A model generated the notes under the pieces. The model was not told the origin of the DNA, searched no databases, and saw only the letters and a program-made list of their open reading frames with translations. Position numbers and translations under genes: made by a program. A stretch of 7,129 nucleotides of DNA. Origin: Gemmatimonadota bacterium. GTDB taxonomy: Bacteria; Gemmatimonadota; Gemmatimonadetes; Gemmatimonadales; Gemmatimonadaceae. Each line of letters starts with the position of its first letter. Positions within the stretch are counted from its first letter, which is position 1. The stretch lies in contig PLMM01000409.1 of assembly GCA_003142495.1 (NCBI GenBank), positions 1 through 7,129 on the forward strand, given 5' to 3'. Shown piece after piece: positions 6,947 to 7,129 of the stretch.

Positions 6947-6975
6947 TTGTCCGAACAGCGCACTTCCTCTAAGTT
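6947..6975 (+). promoter_or_regulatory. Possible sigma-70 type promoter for the gene at 7078
   Basis: TTGTCC (6947-6952) matches the -35 consensus at four of six positions, and TAAGTT (6970-6975) matches the -10 consensus at three of six, with an exact 17-base spacer. It lies in the only sizeable AT-richer gap of the window and next to the palindrome at 6930-6945. It would give a leader of roughly 95 bases before ATG 7078. The match is modest and may be chance. Confidence 0.3.
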
Positions 6976-7077
6976 GGGGCGTCCAGTCACCGCCGAGGGT
7001 CATTGCCGCGCGCACGAAATGCAGCCGAGCAGTCCGCCGCGCCCGCGTCGCTTGCGAGTGCGCATCTCGAGCACGCG

Positions 7078-7129
7078 ATGACGCAGAATCATTTCACGCA
7101 GCAGATCCTCGACTCGCTCCCGCTCGGAC
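7078..7129 (+). CDS. Start of a gene, possibly a PAS-domain sensor (5' end only)
   Basis: Only 17 codons are visible: MTQNHFTQQILDSLPLG, continuing past the window end. The ILDSLPLG stretch is typical of the first helix of a PAS domain, where it is usually followed by a hydrophobic strand ending in Asp, as in sensor histidine kinases and diguanylate cyclases. It does not look like a TetR N-terminus, which would carry an 'R..IL.AA..LF' pattern. The ribosome site is weak (GAG at 7069-7071). A TTG at 7003 in the same frame is a less likely start that would add 25 residues. The frame is uncertain with so few codons. Confidence 0.4.
   Translation, partial: MTQNHFTQQILDSLPLG

Noticed and set aside
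7019..7081. A 20-codon frame MQPSSPPRPRRLRVRISSTR overlapping the start at 7078 as ATGA
   Set aside because: Short, Arg/Pro-rich and without a ribosome site; it looks like a chance frame in the leader, although an upstream leader peptide cannot be fully excluded.

Overview
This is a high-GC bacterial segment, entirely plus-strand coding. It most resembles Gemmatimonadota: it has Alternative Complex III (ACIII) genes with a lipoprotein-type monohaem cytochrome, in a GC-rich genome with frequent GTG starts. The phylum call is inference; Rhodothermus-like or other high-GC ACIII bearers are possible.

Region 1 (1-2938) is the distal half of an ACIII operon: the 3' end of actC (NrfD-like membrane subunit), then actD (DUF3341), actE (monohaem cytochrome c lipoprotein) and actF (second NrfD-like-size polytopic subunit). 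All three junctions overlap (1, 11 and 4 bases), so translation is probably coupled. ACIII oxidises menaquinol and passes electrons to a cytochrome c or directly to an oxidase. A 19-bp hairpin right after the actF stop (2940-2985) marks the likely operon end.

Region 2 (3014-4628) starts with tRNA-Ala(UGC), which shows the G3:U70 identity pair and encodes no CCA. About 60 bases later comes a CopD-like eight-helix membrane protein with conserved membrane His residues. Its stop overlaps (ATGA) the start of a peroxiredoxin. That peroxiredoxin has an AhpE/Prx active site (PxxxTxxC) plus a second Cys five residues on, as in PrxQ/BCP. Copper handling and peroxide defence suit a respiratory neighbourhood.

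Region 3 (4647-6890) is a 747-residue cytoplasmic (alpha/alpha)6-barrel glycosidase of GH63/MGH1-like type, 18 bases after the peroxiredoxin; its substrate is unknown.

Region 4 (6891-7129) is a regulatory gap with a perfect 16-bp inverted repeat that looks like a TetR-family operator, sitting directly against a possible promoter. It is followed by the first 17 codons of a gene whose N-terminus resembles a PAS-domain sensor.

I see no mobile element, CRISPR array or clearly new system. The points most worth checking are the TetR-like operator, the CopD-peroxiredoxin coupled pair with its hybrid Cys motif, and the substrate of the glycosidase.
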